The notes: a model not told the origin generated them from the letters alone. A stretch of DNA of 64,000 bases from Pseudomonas sp. UBA5706 (GCF_002419965.1 NZ_DIHC01000001.1:62001-126000), one strand, 5' to 3'; positions 16,758-26,495 are shown, counted from the first letter of the stretch. Numbers and translations are program-made.

Positions 16758-19700
16758 TCAGAACTGCCAATCCAGAGACAGCCCCACGCCGTGGGTTTTG
16801 TCACGGGCGCCGAGCAAGCCGCTGTAGTCAAAGTTGACACGAGCTTCCCTGCTCAGCATCAGGCTGGCGCGAGCGCCGACCACCGCAGCGTCGCGGTCCA
16901 TCGAAACACCTTGCACCGTGAAGCTGTTGCCGGCGTTGGCATTGGCAAACGCCAGGTGCTGTTCGCTGTTAATGTCGCTCAGGTTGTGCTGCCAGCCGAG
17001 GGTCGCGGACAGGTCCAGTTTCTGGCTGTCGTTAAGGTTGAATCGATTGCCAGCACGCATGCCTAGCGTGGAGAGCACGGTATCGCGGTTGTCGTCATGT
17101 CCCTTGAGCGCAGTGGCGCCGCCTTTTTCAGTAAAGCCATCGCTGTCCAGGTGCACATAGGCCAGGTTGGCGAACGGTTCCAGTGCCAGCGGTTGCAGGT
17201 TCAGGCGGTAGGCGGCTTCGGTGAAGACCTGGGTCGACTGGGCATCACGCTTGACCTTTTGCCGATCAGAAAACTCGCCGTATTGCAGGTCACGCTTGAC
17301 GTCGATGCGATGCCAGCTGTGGGACGCACCGGCAGTCAAACGCAGCGCACCTTCTTCGTGGCCAATGTAGGCACCCAAGTGGTAGCTGTCCGCCGAGGCG
17401 CGGGAATGGGTGTCGTCGCCCAGACTCAGGGAGGTGTCGCTGTAACCCGCCATCACACCCAGACGCGTGTGATCGCTGATCAGGCCGTCGACACCAGCGA
17501 GCAAGCCGCCCAGCGATGAAACCGAGCTGGCGCTGTCACTGCTCCCCGAGTTCTTGCCCCAGGCGCCCAATGCCTTGACCCACACCGAGTTGTCTTCACT
17601 GCCCGGCGCCGGCTGCTCGTAGAGTCCGGCGACACGCAAGCGATCACCCACAGCATCGCGCAACTGGCGGCTGTCGTTGATCAGTTGCGTGGCGATGGCA
17701 GGGTGCACTTCGCCGGATAATTGGGTGAAGGCGCGACGTGCAGTGGCGGTGTCCTGGCTCAGGATCAGACTCTCATACACGGGATTGCCCGCGCCCAGTT
17801 GCTCGGCGGCTTGCGCCACATTGCGCTGGTTGGCGGTTTGCGCGGCACTGGCGAAACTGTCGCCGTTGCGTTCCACGGCCAGGGTCACGCCGGTACCGGT
17901 GTACGCCAGATTACCGCTGAGGAAGGTGTAGTCGTGTGCCACTGAAGCAAACTGCCCCTCGACCCCTCCCGACGCTTGCAGCACGTTGAATTGCCGACCG
18001 AGAACGCTGGCGGTCTGGCCACTGCTGAGCAACGAGGCGTTGCTCAGCAGTGCAAGGGTCATGTTGGCACCGCTCACGGTCGCGTTGCCGCCAGCAATGA
18101 TCCGATCACTGCCGCTGGGTGACAGCTCAACCGCGTAGATCGAACCTGGCGCCAACCTGAGATCGCCAGCGACCTGCAGCGTACCGATGGAGTTGCCCGG
18201 CGCGACTGTACCGCCACGGTTGGCGGTCAGCGAACCGACGCTGCCGTTGCCGCCCAGTACGCCGCTGTCATTGACGGTCACTGCCGAGGCCAGTGAACCG
18301 TTCACCGCCAGACGGCCCTGATTGACCAGCGTCGGGCCGCTGTAGCGGTTGCTTCCCGTCAGCACCAGCGTGCCAATGCCCTGCTTGGTCAGCCCGCCAT
18401 GCCCGGATATGTCGTTGCTCCAGACATCCAGCCCGCATTGCGGGCCGCTGCAAGTGCGCTGGGTCGGCTTGCCCGCATCGACCACAGCGCCGACGCCAGG
18501 CAAATCTGCAACGAACTGGCTGTCGCCATAAGCACCGCTGATCCTGAATTCGCTGGGAATGTCCGCCTCGGTGACGAACATGGCCGGGCCGTTGACCGCC
18601 TTGCCCAGATTGATCATGCCCCAGCCATACAGCGCGTCGATGCCCGGCGCGCCAAGGTCGGTGGCCGTGGTCTTCAGGACTTCGGCTACCTGCGCACCGG
18701 TCATGTACGGGAAGCGCTCCATCAGCACCGCCAGGCTGCCCGCCACGTGCGGCGCTGCCATGGAGGTGCCGTTCTTGTTAGCCCAGCCGACGGTGAGGTC
18801 TTCGAGGCTGGTGCCGTTAAGCACCGAACTGTAGATCCGGGTTCCCGGTGCCGCTACGCAGAAACTGGCGGTGTAACCGCAGCGCGAGGAGAACGTGCTC
18901 AGCGTATACGGCGTGGCGGCGGCTGCGGCGGCATCCGGGTTCTGCTGCAGGGCCGCTACGGTCAGCCAGTTCGGCGCAATTTCTGGTACGAAATAGCCAA
19001 GTCCGGCCATGGCGTCAGGGTTGTTGAGGTTGTAATCGTTACCCGCAGCGAAAATGGTGACCACGCCGCTGCGCGCAGCATCGATTGCGCCCTGATACGC
19101 CCCGCCCGGCGCGGTGCCGAGGATCTGGCGGATCTGATTGAACTGCAGTTGGGCATCCTCAACGGTGAAGTGCGGGAACGCCGGATCGCGGCCGCCCTTG
19201 GCGAACCGGTCAGTGATGCCGATGCCCCAACTGTTGTTGATCACCCGAGCGCCACTGTTGACCAACGCGTTCCAGCCTGCTTGATACACCGCGCCGTCGT
19301 TGCCCAGCACGATGCCATCTTCCGGCCCGGGGTCGCCATTGTCGGCGCTGATGATCTGCGCATTGAAAGCAACCCCGTGCATCGGCCCGCCATCGCGATT
19401 ACCCCCAGCGATGCCGCCGACGTGGGTGCCGTGGTTACCGAGCTTGCCGTTGGAGTCGAGACTCGGCGCGCCGTCATAGCGAAATGGGTCGCCCGCTTTC
19501 ACCGGGATATACGGGTCGGTGTATTGACGGATGCCGCTGGTGACCAGATTGACCACCTTGTTGGGGCTGTTGAATTCAGGATGCGCGGCGTAGACCGGCT
19601 GGTCGAAGACGCCGAGCTTGACGCCCTTGCCGGTATAGCCAGCCGCGTAGGCTTGATCGGCATTGATCGCGCCCAACCCCCAGTCGGCATTGAACTCGGC

Positions 19701-19877
19701 ACTGCGCCAGCTGGCGGGATTACCGGCCTGCCCGGCTTCCACGTAGGGAGCGGCATGCGCCACGCCGGTGCTGGTCAGGTAGCAAGCCAGTGCGCCGCAA
19801 GAAGCGCGATTGATCGCCCGGATGACCGAACGTAGAGAGATGACCAAGCCATGTCGGCTATTAAACGCGTCTTTCAT
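16758..19877 (-). CDS. Subtilase (S8) autotransporter, copy 1
   Basis: The 1039-residue type V secreted protease starts with an extended signal region ending near AHA (residues 1-42). The S8 domain has a catalytic Asp in GVFDQPVY (about D92), His in NHGTHVGG (about H149) and Ser in NGTSMAAPHVAG (about S372); AAGND carries the oxyanion Asn. A passenger-associated repeat follows (GTLVLTGSNRYSGPT), then a beta-helix-like stem with GNSIGTLQV. The last 270 residues are an autotransporter barrel ending LSLDWQF. The ATG at 19877 has AAGGACGG upstream. It is a tandem paralogue of the gene at 19965. Confidence 0.9.
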   Translation of the reverse strand: MKDAFNSRHGLVISLRSVIRAINRASCGALACYLTSTGVAHAAPYVEAGQAGNPASWRSAEFNADWGLGAINADQAYAAGYTGKGVKLGVFDQPVYAAHPEFNSPNKVVNLVTSGIRQYTDPYIPVKAGDPFRYDGAPSLDSNGKLGNHGTHVGGIAGGNRDGGPMHGVAFNAQIISADNGDPGPEDGIVLGNDGAVYQAGWNALVNSGARVINNSWGIGITDRFAKGGRDPAFPHFTVEDAQLQFNQIRQILGTAPGGAYQGAIDAARSGVVTIFAAGNDYNLNNPDAMAGLGYFVPEIAPNWLTVAALQQNPDAAAAAATPYTLSTFSSRCGYTASFCVAAPGTRIYSSVLNGTSLEDLTVGWANKNGTSMAAPHVAGSLAVLMERFPYMTGAQVAEVLKTTATDLGAPGIDALYGWGMINLGKAVNGPAMFVTEADIPSEFRISGAYGDSQFVADLPGVGAVVDAGKPTQRTCSGPQCGLDVWSNDISGHGGLTKQGIGTLVLTGSNRYSGPTLVNQGRLAVNGSLASAVTVNDSGVLGGNGSVGSLTANRGGTVAPGNSIGTLQVAGDLRLAPGSIYAVELSPSGSDRIIAGGNATVSGANMTLALLSNASLLSSGQTASVLGRQFNVLQASGGVEGQFASVAHDYTFLSGNLAYTGTGVTLAVERNGDSFASAAQTANQRNVAQAAEQLGAGNPVYESLILSQDTATARRAFTQLSGEVHPAIATQLINDSRQLRDAVGDRLRVAGLYEQPAPGSEDNSVWVKALGAWGKNSGSSDSASSVSSLGGLLAGVDGLISDHTRLGVMAGYSDTSLSLGDDTHSRASADSYHLGAYIGHEEGALRLTAGASHSWHRIDVKRDLQYGEFSDRQKVKRDAQSTQVFTEAAYRLNLQPLALEPFANLAYVHLDSDGFTEKGGATALKGHDDNRDTVLSTLGMRAGNRFNLNDSQKLDLSATLGWQHNLSDINSEQHLAFANANAGNSFTVQGVSMDRDAAVVGARASLMLSREARVNFDYSGLLGARDKTHGVGLSLDWQF

Positions 19878-19964
19878 GAAACTACCGTCCTTAGTTAACG
19901 CACACGAATCTGCGCGCGCATGCGGGTGCATGCGCGTTGTTCTCTTGGGTCAGGTGGGTGGGGC

Positions 19965-22900
19965 TTAGAACTGCCAGTTAAGGCTCAGGCCGACACCGTG
20001 GCTTTTTTCGCGACTGGCCAGTTGGCCGCTGTAGTCGAGGTTGATCCTGGCTTCCTTGCTCAACGCCAGGCTGGCATGGGCGCCTACCAGCGCAGCGTCG
20101 CGCACCAGCGGCGAGCTTTCGATGGCGAAGTTGCTGCCCCCGGAGGCAAAAGCCAGATGCTGTTCGGAGTCGATGTTGCTCAGGTTGTGCTGCCAGCCGA
20201 GGCTGCCGGACAGGTCGAGTTTCTGCTGGTTGGTGAGCGCAATGGTCTTCAGCGCTCGCACGCCCAGAGTGCTCAGCACCGCATCACGGGTGTCGCTACC
20301 GGAAGACAAAGCCGCAGCATCGCCCTTCTCGGTAAAACTGTCGGTGTCCAGGTGGACATAAGCGAGATTGGCGAATGGCTCGACGATCGCTGGCTGCAAC
20401 TGGATGCGCCAGGCAGCCTCGGTAAACAGCTGGCCGCTCTGCGCGTCGTGTTTGGTTTTCTCCCGGCCGCTCGCGCCGTTGACCTGCACATCACGCTGGG
20501 TATCAATCCGGTGCCAGGCGTAAGCACCACCGAGGGTCAGACGCAGCGCGCCGATTTCATGGCCCAGATAAGCGCCCAGGTGGTAGCTGTCCACCGAGGA
20601 CCGCGAATGGGTGTCAGAACCCATGCTCAACGAACTGTCGCTGTAGCCGGCCAGTACGCCCAGCCGGGTGTCGTCCGCCACCTTGCCATCGACGCCCGCA
20701 AGCAGGCCACCAATGGAACTGGAGTAAGCGGCAGTGTCGTGCCGCGAATCGGTCTTGCCCCAAGCACCCAGCGCCTTCAGCCAAACGTTGCTTTGTCCAG
20801 ACACCTCGTCGCCGGTGCCAAACACGCTGGACCCCAAGCGCTCGCCGACGGCATCCCGCACCTGGCGGCTGTCGTTGATCAGTGCTGTGCCGATCGCCGG
20901 GTGTATCTCCCCCGACAACTGCTGGAAGCTGTCGCGCGCCGAGGCCGCGCTCTGGGCCAGCAACAGGTTCTCGTACACCGCATTGCCAGCGCCCAACTGC
21001 TCGGCAGCGGTTGCCACGGCGGCCTGATTCGGCGTCTGTGCCACGCTGCTGAATGCCGCACTGCGCACGATGTTCAACGCCACAGCGTTGGCCGCGTAAT
21101 CAAGCCGACCACTCAGAAAGGCATAGCTGGACGTTACCTCGCCGAACTGGCCATTGATGCCGTTGGCCGCCTGCAACACGTTGTACTGCTGGCCGAGTAC
21201 GCTTCGGCTGGTTGCGGCGTTCAATGCTACCGGCGTCTGGTCCAGCGACAGCGTCATGTTCGCGCCCGAAACGGTGGCCTTGCCGGTGGCCACGATACGA
21301 TCACTGGCGACGGGAGAAAGCTCTACTGCATAGGTGGAACCCGGCTCAAAGCTGACATCGCCATTGACTTGCAACGTGCCGATGGAATTGCCCGGCGCAA
21401 CGATACCGCCGCCGTGCGCAGTCAACCCGCCAATCAGACCCGAGCCGCCCAGCGTACCCCCGGCGTTGACCTGCACCGTCGAAACCAGTGAACCGTTGAC
21501 CGACAGCAAGCCACCATCGACCAGCGTGTCACCGCGGTAAGTATTGGTGCCTTCGAGAATCAATCGTCCGGCGCCGGATTTGATCAGGCTGCCCTGATAC
21601 TGCCGCTGTGCTGCCGCAGCGGCGCGGGCTGTACCTACCGCATAGTCGGTCTGATCCTGTTGGCTCGCCGTGCTGGCAATGCCGCTCTGCCAGCCTTTGC
21701 TCACCAGCGTTTGTTGCCATTGGGCCTGCTCGGCCTGGTCCTCCACCTGACGCTGGATCAGCGCCTGATCGGAAATGCCATTGCTCCACACGTCGCTCTG
21801 GCCTGCGCCCAGATTGGCGTTGAAGGTGCCGAGCAACTGACCCGGACCGTGCATCGCCCGCTCCAGGTTCGCCACACCCCAGCCCACGCTGGTGTTAGGC
21901 ACCTGGGTGACAGAGCCGTCCAGCTGGGTTGCGGTGGTCAGCAACACTTGCAGCGCCTGCTCATTGTTCATGTACGGGTAGCGTTCCATCACCAGCGCCA
22001 GCGCGCCCGTGGCATGGGGCGCAGACATCGAGGTACCGGACTTGAGCGCGTAACCGCCCCCTGGCACGGTGCTGTCGATCAACCGCCCCGGCATGGTGAT
22101 GCACCAGTATTTGGAGAGCCCGCACTGGTTGTAACGTTGACCGTTGGCGCTATCGAGCCCCGACACCGCCAGCCAGTGACCTTCCAGGTCGGGCTCGAAA
22201 TAAGGCAGCGAAGCGCGCACGCTGGCGTTGGCGTAACCGCTATTGCCGGCACTGAACACATTGATCACGCCGGCGCGCGAGACATTCGCCGCTTCGTCCA
22301 GCCAGGTGCCGCGGTTGTAGTGCTGAGCATAGGCGGCGTACACGCCATCGACCGTGGCGTAGGTCACGTCGGGCGGCTGGCTGCCCCAGCTGTTGTTGAT
22401 GGCGCGCACTCCGGCGTCGGCCAGTGCCGTATACGCCGCTTTGAAGTAATGCGAATCCGGATTGGGACCGAACAGAAAGCTGTCGCTCTGATTGGTGTTG
22501 GCGACATAGATTTGCGCGTCATACGCCACACCGTGCATGCCGACGCCATCCCGTGCCGCGCCCATGGTGCCGGTGACGTGGGTGCCGTGAGTGTCGTTGT
22601 TAGGGTTGATCACACCGGTAATGCTGAAGGGCGAGCCATCAACGTAGGTGCCGCTGGTGGTCACCGCGTGGTAGCGCGATGGGCTGGCTTCCGGGTGGGA
22701 GGGGTCGAAACCCGAGTCCAGCGCGCCGACCTTGATACCTGCACCCGTGATCCCGGCAGCGTATGCCTGATCAGCCTGAATACGACCCAGGCCCCAATCG
22801 CTTTGAAACTCTGCGGAGCGCCAACTGGCGGCGTCGCCCAACTTGCCCTGCTCGATGTAGTCGGCATGAGCGCAACAGCCAAACGTGAAAGACAGCGCGT

Positions 22901-22967
22901 ACAGCGCGCTTGTTGCGGCAGGTTTAAAACAGTAACGAACGGCACCCACAGTCTTCGAGTTTCGCAT
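19965..22967 (-). CDS. Subtilase (S8) autotransporter, copy 2
   Basis: This 1000-residue paralogue has the same layout: signal peptide (1-35, ending CAHA), an S8 domain with Asp in GALDSGFDPSHPE (about D84), His in THGTHVTG (about H127) and Ser in SGTSMSAPHATG (about S313). A passenger repeat (AGRLILEGTNTYRGDT), a stem (GNSIGTLQVNGD) and a C-terminal barrel ending LSLNWQF follow. Between the protease and the repeat it has a Gln-rich helical insert (QRQVEDQAEQAQWQQTL) not seen in copy 1. It lies 87 bp upstream of copy 1 on the same strand, and the two may be co-transcribed. The family includes EprS and PspA/PspB of other Pseudomonas. Confidence 0.9.
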   Translation of the reverse strand: MRNSKTVGAVRYCFKPAATSALYALSFTFGCCAHADYIEQGKLGDAASWRSAEFQSDWGLGRIQADQAYAAGITGAGIKVGALDSGFDPSHPEASPSRYHAVTTSGTYVDGSPFSITGVINPNNDTHGTHVTGTMGAARDGVGMHGVAYDAQIYVANTNQSDSFLFGPNPDSHYFKAAYTALADAGVRAINNSWGSQPPDVTYATVDGVYAAYAQHYNRGTWLDEAANVSRAGVINVFSAGNSGYANASVRASLPYFEPDLEGHWLAVSGLDSANGQRYNQCGLSKYWCITMPGRLIDSTVPGGGYALKSGTSMSAPHATGALALVMERYPYMNNEQALQVLLTTATQLDGSVTQVPNTSVGWGVANLERAMHGPGQLLGTFNANLGAGQSDVWSNGISDQALIQRQVEDQAEQAQWQQTLVSKGWQSGIASTASQQDQTDYAVGTARAAAAAQRQYQGSLIKSGAGRLILEGTNTYRGDTLVDGGLLSVNGSLVSTVQVNAGGTLGGSGLIGGLTAHGGGIVAPGNSIGTLQVNGDVSFEPGSTYAVELSPVASDRIVATGKATVSGANMTLSLDQTPVALNAATSRSVLGQQYNVLQAANGINGQFGEVTSSYAFLSGRLDYAANAVALNIVRSAAFSSVAQTPNQAAVATAAEQLGAGNAVYENLLLAQSAASARDSFQQLSGEIHPAIGTALINDSRQVRDAVGERLGSSVFGTGDEVSGQSNVWLKALGAWGKTDSRHDTAAYSSSIGGLLAGVDGKVADDTRLGVLAGYSDSSLSMGSDTHSRSSVDSYHLGAYLGHEIGALRLTLGGAYAWHRIDTQRDVQVNGASGREKTKHDAQSGQLFTEAAWRIQLQPAIVEPFANLAYVHLDTDSFTEKGDAAALSSGSDTRDAVLSTLGVRALKTIALTNQQKLDLSGSLGWQHNLSNIDSEQHLAFASGGSNFAIESSPLVRDAALVGAHASLALSKEARINLDYSGQLASREKSHGVGLSLNWQF

Positions 22968-23493
22968 CCTTGCACCTGGCTAATAGTCCGCCCTTGATTG
23001 AGCGATGCCAGAACATAGTTCGCACTTAAACACTTGGCAACAGTTTTGTTTCAGTTCTGATACAAATTATAAAAGCCGACGCTCATCGCATGGACTTTGC
23101 AAGAGACTTTCTAACTTGTTGGAAGTGATGGATTTTATCAAAACTTATAAAAAACACCGGCAGATCAGTAATGGCTATTTAGTTGCACTAAGTGGCACTA
23201 AGCCATTAATCCTCATTAAGTACGCGCTGTCAGCCTTATCCCTATACCGGTCTGCAGAACGGCAAACGCGACGTAATCGATACGCAACGTTAGTTGCCTT
23301 GGCCGATCACCAAGCAACCCAAAGCAAACGTCGATAGGTTGATGTCGAGTCTGCACCAACGAATCCTCATAGCCCGCGGACCCGTGGGTGTCCAACGGTC
23401 ATGGGTTGAAACTTCCCGGCTAGGGGCGCACCGGCCGCTTGGCGGCTTCGGGCAACGGCGCCGATTTCGCTGGTTTCTCAAAAGCGCCCCCTC
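22968..23493. other. Intergenic region with no recognised gene; likely promoter of the autotransporters
   Basis: This 526-bp stretch is visibly more AT-rich than its surroundings, mainly around 23040-23220, with A/T runs such as ACTTATAAAAAACACC. Open frames across it have no recognisable product. It probably holds the promoter for the autotransporter pair at its left end. The right end runs into the 3' side of the LysR gene. Confidence 0.4.
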
Positions 23494-24351
23494 CTATAGC
23501 TCGACATCCTGCAGGCCCAGCAAACGCTGGGCGTTACCCGTCAGGTGTCCAGCGCGCCAAACGAAATACAGGTCAGAACGTCCCGCCTCGCCCAGCGAAT
23601 GCACCCGCACCGCCGTCCGCCCCGGCAGTGTCTGCAGCATCGCACGCGGCACCCACGCGGCTCCGGCACCTGCCGTCACGCACGCGAGCATGGTGTGGTA
23701 GGACTCCATCTCGATCATCTGCAAATGCTCCCCTGCGCACGCCTGCAGCCAACGATCCAGCCGTAGCCGGAACGAGCAGTTCTGGCGAAAGCCATAAATC
23801 TCCCGACAGCGCAGGTCACTGGCAGCCTGCACTGGCCCGTGGGCCTGTTCGGTGATCAGCACCAGGTGATCGGAGAAGGCATAACGGCTATCCAGCGCCG
23901 GGGACTGCACCGGGCCGTCGGTCAGCGCAATGTCCAGCAGTCCCTCAGCGACCTGCCCCATCAACACCTCCGAGACGTCGCTGCGAATGTCCATGCTCAC
24001 CTGTGGGTGGCGCTGGCGAAAGCGTCCCACGAGCTGCGGCATGAACGCCACCAGGCCAACGTCCAGCGCGCCCAGCGTCAGATGGCCGCCTACCTGTTCT
24101 TCGCGAATCAGCGCCTTGGCGCCATCGCTCAGCTCGATAATCTGCTGCGCCCGCGCCAGCAATGCGCGCCCGAACGGCGAGAGGGTCAGGCGCTGTTTTT
24201 CGCGCACGAACAGCTGGCAGTCCAGGTCTTGCTCCAGTTGCTGGATACGCAAGGTCACGCCGGAAGGCACCCGGTGCAGCTCCTTGGCCGCTGCCGTCAC
24301 CGAGCCGGTTCGCGCCACGGCGCAAAATGCACGCAGTTGAGCAAGCTGCAT
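23494..24351 (-). CDS. LysR-family regulator, PtrR-like
   Basis: The 285-residue regulator has the LysR winged HTH at the N-terminus (LAQLRAFCAVARTGSVTAAA, then LHRVPSGVTLRIQQLEQDL) and a periplasmic-binding-type effector domain. It is divergent from the aldehyde dehydrogenase gene at 24453, which it probably controls. The HTH resembles PtrR/YneJ, which regulates putrescine or semialdehyde use in other bacteria; that link is inference. The ATG at 24351 is chosen because MQLAQLRAF is the standard LysR start. Confidence 0.85.
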   Translation of the reverse strand: MQLAQLRAFCAVARTGSVTAAAKELHRVPSGVTLRIQQLEQDLDCQLFVREKQRLTLSPFGRALLARAQQIIELSDGAKALIREEQVGGHLTLGALDVGLVAFMPQLVGRFRQRHPQVSMDIRSDVSEVLMGQVAEGLLDIALTDGPVQSPALDSRYAFSDHLVLITEQAHGPVQAASDLRCREIYGFRQNCSFRLRLDRWLQACAGEHLQMIEMESYHTMLACVTAGAGAAWVPRAMLQTLPGRTAVRVHSLGEAGRSDLYFVWRAGHLTGNAQRLLGLQDVEL

Positions 24352-24452
24352 GAGTTGTTCTCTTTTTCGAAAAAGGTGGATCAATATATTTCAATTTCAA
24401 CAACAGTTACAAAACTTTAGGGTGGTGCTCACTAAAACCGAGGAAGAACTTC

Positions 24453-25922
24453 ATGTACAACGATCTGATTCAGGCCCTGCTGCCACGCGAACCGTCCCAA
24501 TTCATCGGCGGGCAATGGCACACCGGCCGCCAAACCCGCGAGGTGCTCAACCCTGCCACCGAAACGTCCATAGGGGTTGTCGCCGAGGGCGATGAACACA
24601 CCGCCGAACAAGCCGTCGACAATGCCACGAAGGCGCAGAAAGCCTGGGCGCGGTTGGGTCTGGCGGCACGGGCCGAACACTTGCAGCGTCTGTTCGAACA
24701 GGTGCAGGAAAACAGCGAGGCGCTGGCTCGCCTGCTGGTCACCGAACAGGGTAAACCTATCAAGGAAGCGCGCGCCGAAGTGGGCATGGCACTGACCATG
24801 CTGCGCTACCATGCCGGACTGGGCTTTCGCCAGACCGGGCAAGTCATGGCCTGCGGCACTCCGGGGCGCACCATCAGCATCCGTGAAGAACCCTACGGCG
24901 TCGTAGCCGCAATCATTCCGTGGAATTTCCCGCTGGCGATGTTCCTTCGCAAGGTCGCGCCCGCCATCGTTGCCGGCAATTGCATCGTGGTCAAACCCAG
25001 CGAAAACACGCCTTTTTCGTCACTCGCCATGGCCACGTTATGCCAACGGGCGGGCATCCCCGCCGGTGTCGTGAACGTGGTAACCGGACCGGGTAAATCC
25101 CTGGGCGACGCGCTGGTGCGCCACCCCGGTACTCATCTGGTGACCATGACCGGCTCGACCCGCGCAGGCACGCAAATCCTGCATGCCGCCGCCGACAGCA
25201 TTGTGCCGGTGTCGCTGGAGCTGGGTGGCAAGGCGCCTTTCATTGTCATGGCTGATGCCGATGTCGAACGTGCGGCCAAGGACGCGGTGGCGTCGCGCAT
25301 GACCAACTGTGGTCAGGTGTGCATCGCCAACGAACGCACCTACGTGCATGCATCGATTCATGATCGCTTCGTCGAAGCAGTGGTGCGTGAAGCCCAGCAA
25401 TTGAAGCTGGGCGATCCGCACGACGAGAGCACCGACATTGGCCCCAAGGTCAGCGCGGCAGAGCGCGACAGCGTGAACACCCACCTCGAACGCGCCCTGG
25501 AGCAAGGAGCACAGATTGCCGCCGGGGGTCCGCAGACTTTGCCCGCCGCCTTGAACACGGGTTATTGGGTAGCCCCGACCGTACTGACGGGCGTGAGCGC
25601 AGACGCCGACATCCTCTGTGACGAGGTATTCGGACCGATCCTGCCCATCGTCGCGTTCGACAATGAGCAGCAAGTCATCGAATGGGCCAACGCCAGCCAC
25701 TATGGCCTGAGCGCCTATGTCTACACCCGGGACTTGAGCGCAACGATGCGTCTGGTGGACGCACTGGAAAGCGGTGAGGTCTACATCAACCGCATTGGCC
25801 CGGAAGAAATCAACGGCTTCCACGCCGGCTGGAAACGCTCGGGGCTGGGCGGCGATGATGGTGAGCAAGGTTATCGCACCTACGTGCGGACCAAGGTGAC
25901 CTATCTGGATTACAACCAGTAA
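24453..25922 (+). CDS. NAD-dependent aldehyde dehydrogenase (AldA/succinate-semialdehyde type)
   Basis: The 489-residue dehydrogenase has the ALDH signature residues: PWNFPLAMFLRKVAPAI, the Glu in LELGGKAPFIVM and the catalytic Cys in NCGQVCIANERTYV. The C-terminal part reads GEVYINRIGPEEINGFHAGW. That last segment is closer to AldA (lactaldehyde/glycolaldehyde dehydrogenase) than to classical GabD, although the neighbouring PtrR-like regulator favours a semialdehyde substrate. GAGGAAGAAC precedes the ATG. Confidence 0.85.
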   Translation: MYNDLIQALLPREPSQFIGGQWHTGRQTREVLNPATETSIGVVAEGDEHTAEQAVDNATKAQKAWARLGLAARAEHLQRLFEQVQENSEALARLLVTEQGKPIKEARAEVGMALTMLRYHAGLGFRQTGQVMACGTPGRTISIREEPYGVVAAIIPWNFPLAMFLRKVAPAIVAGNCIVVKPSENTPFSSLAMATLCQRAGIPAGVVNVVTGPGKSLGDALVRHPGTHLVTMTGSTRAGTQILHAAADSIVPVSLELGGKAPFIVMADADVERAAKDAVASRMTNCGQVCIANERTYVHASIHDRFVEAVVREAQQLKLGDPHDESTDIGPKVSAAERDSVNTHLERALEQGAQIAAGGPQTLPAALNTGYWVAPTVLTGVSADADILCDEVFGPILPIVAFDNEQQVIEWANASHYGLSAYVYTRDLSATMRLVDALESGEVYINRIGPEEINGFHAGWKRSGLGGDDGEQGYRTYVRTKVTYLDYNQ

Positions 25923-26065
25923 GCGGTTGGCCCGAGGCAGCCTGATACCTTGCGTAGCAGGCTGGCGAATAGCGTACGAGCCTTTTTCAGAACCATTCGA
26001 GCAATAGCCAGACGCAGATAAAGCAGGTTTAGCCGCTTTGCGAATCGGCACAGCCAGGCGATATC

Positions 26066-26276
26066 TCGCGTCAGCACAAACGAGCTTAAACGGATTAAGT
26101 CGTCCAGATGATCCGAGATGATCGCCACGGTGATCGCCAACCGGAGAGTCTGGTACTCATGAACGGCAATATTTCGCAAGCCGACCATATTCTTCATAGT
26201 GACTGTCGAATAGGTAAATCGCCTGCAAACCGGGCGGACGGTCCAGCAAGTGTATGGAGACCATTTCAACGTCCAT
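26066..26276 (-). pseudogene. Relic of an MntA-HepT toxin-antitoxin module
   Basis: Two overlapping minus-strand fragments remain. One frame (26276-26157) reads a short N-terminal piece of a minimal nucleotidyltransferase (PGLQAIYLFDSH, where intact MntA has a Gly in place of the Asp before Ser) and then stops. The other frame (about 26197-26066) reads the C-terminal third of a HepT/DUF86 toxin, with the characteristic R-x4-H-x-Y motif in GLRNIAVHEYQTLRLAITV and the family-like HLDDLIRLSSFVL end. The middle of the operon (the DxD of MntA and the HepT N-terminus) is missing, so an internal deletion fused the remnants. It is not expected to be functional. Confidence 0.7.
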
Positions 26277-26351
26277 CGACGTGCCCTGATCCTGTGCGAC
26301 TCACCTGAGCAGAACAGCTTGCTCCGTTGGCCGCCTAAAGCAGCCCTGAAA

Positions 26352-26386
26352 ACAAAAAGCCCCAGAAGTATAACTTCTGGGGCTTT
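26352..26386 (-). terminator. Terminator of tRNA-Ser
   Basis: AAAGCCCCAGAAGT (26356-26369) pairs perfectly with ACTTCTGGGGCTTT (26373-26386) over a 3-base loop. On the minus strand it is followed by TTTTTGTTTT, just downstream of the tRNA. Confidence 0.9.
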
Positions 26387-26395
26387 CATTTGTGA

Positions 26396-26485
26396 TGGCG
26401 GAGAGATAGGGATTTGAACCCTAGGTACTGTCGCCAGTACAACGGATTTCGAATCCGTCCCGTTCGGCCACTCCGGCATCTCTCC
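26396..26485 (-). tRNA. tRNA-Ser (anticodon CGA)
   Basis: The 90-nt class II tRNA is complete: acceptor stem GGAGAGA pairs with TCTCTCC, discriminator G, and encoded CCA at 26398-26396. The anticodon arm ACGGA-TTCGAAA-TCCGT shows anticodon CGA (reads UCG). A long variable arm (TACTGGCGACAGTA) and the T arm GGTTCAAATC are present. Confidence 0.95.
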
Positions 26486-26495
26486 AACGGCGCGC

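Noticed and set aside
18399..21491. Long plus-strand open frames opposite the two autotransporters (478 and 523 codons)
   Set aside because: They mirror the codon bias of the real minus-strand genes and have no signal, domain or ribosome-binding site.
23005..23337. A 110-codon plus-strand frame in the AT-rich gap
   Set aside because: No Shine-Dalgarno, no domain, and it covers what is probably a promoter region.
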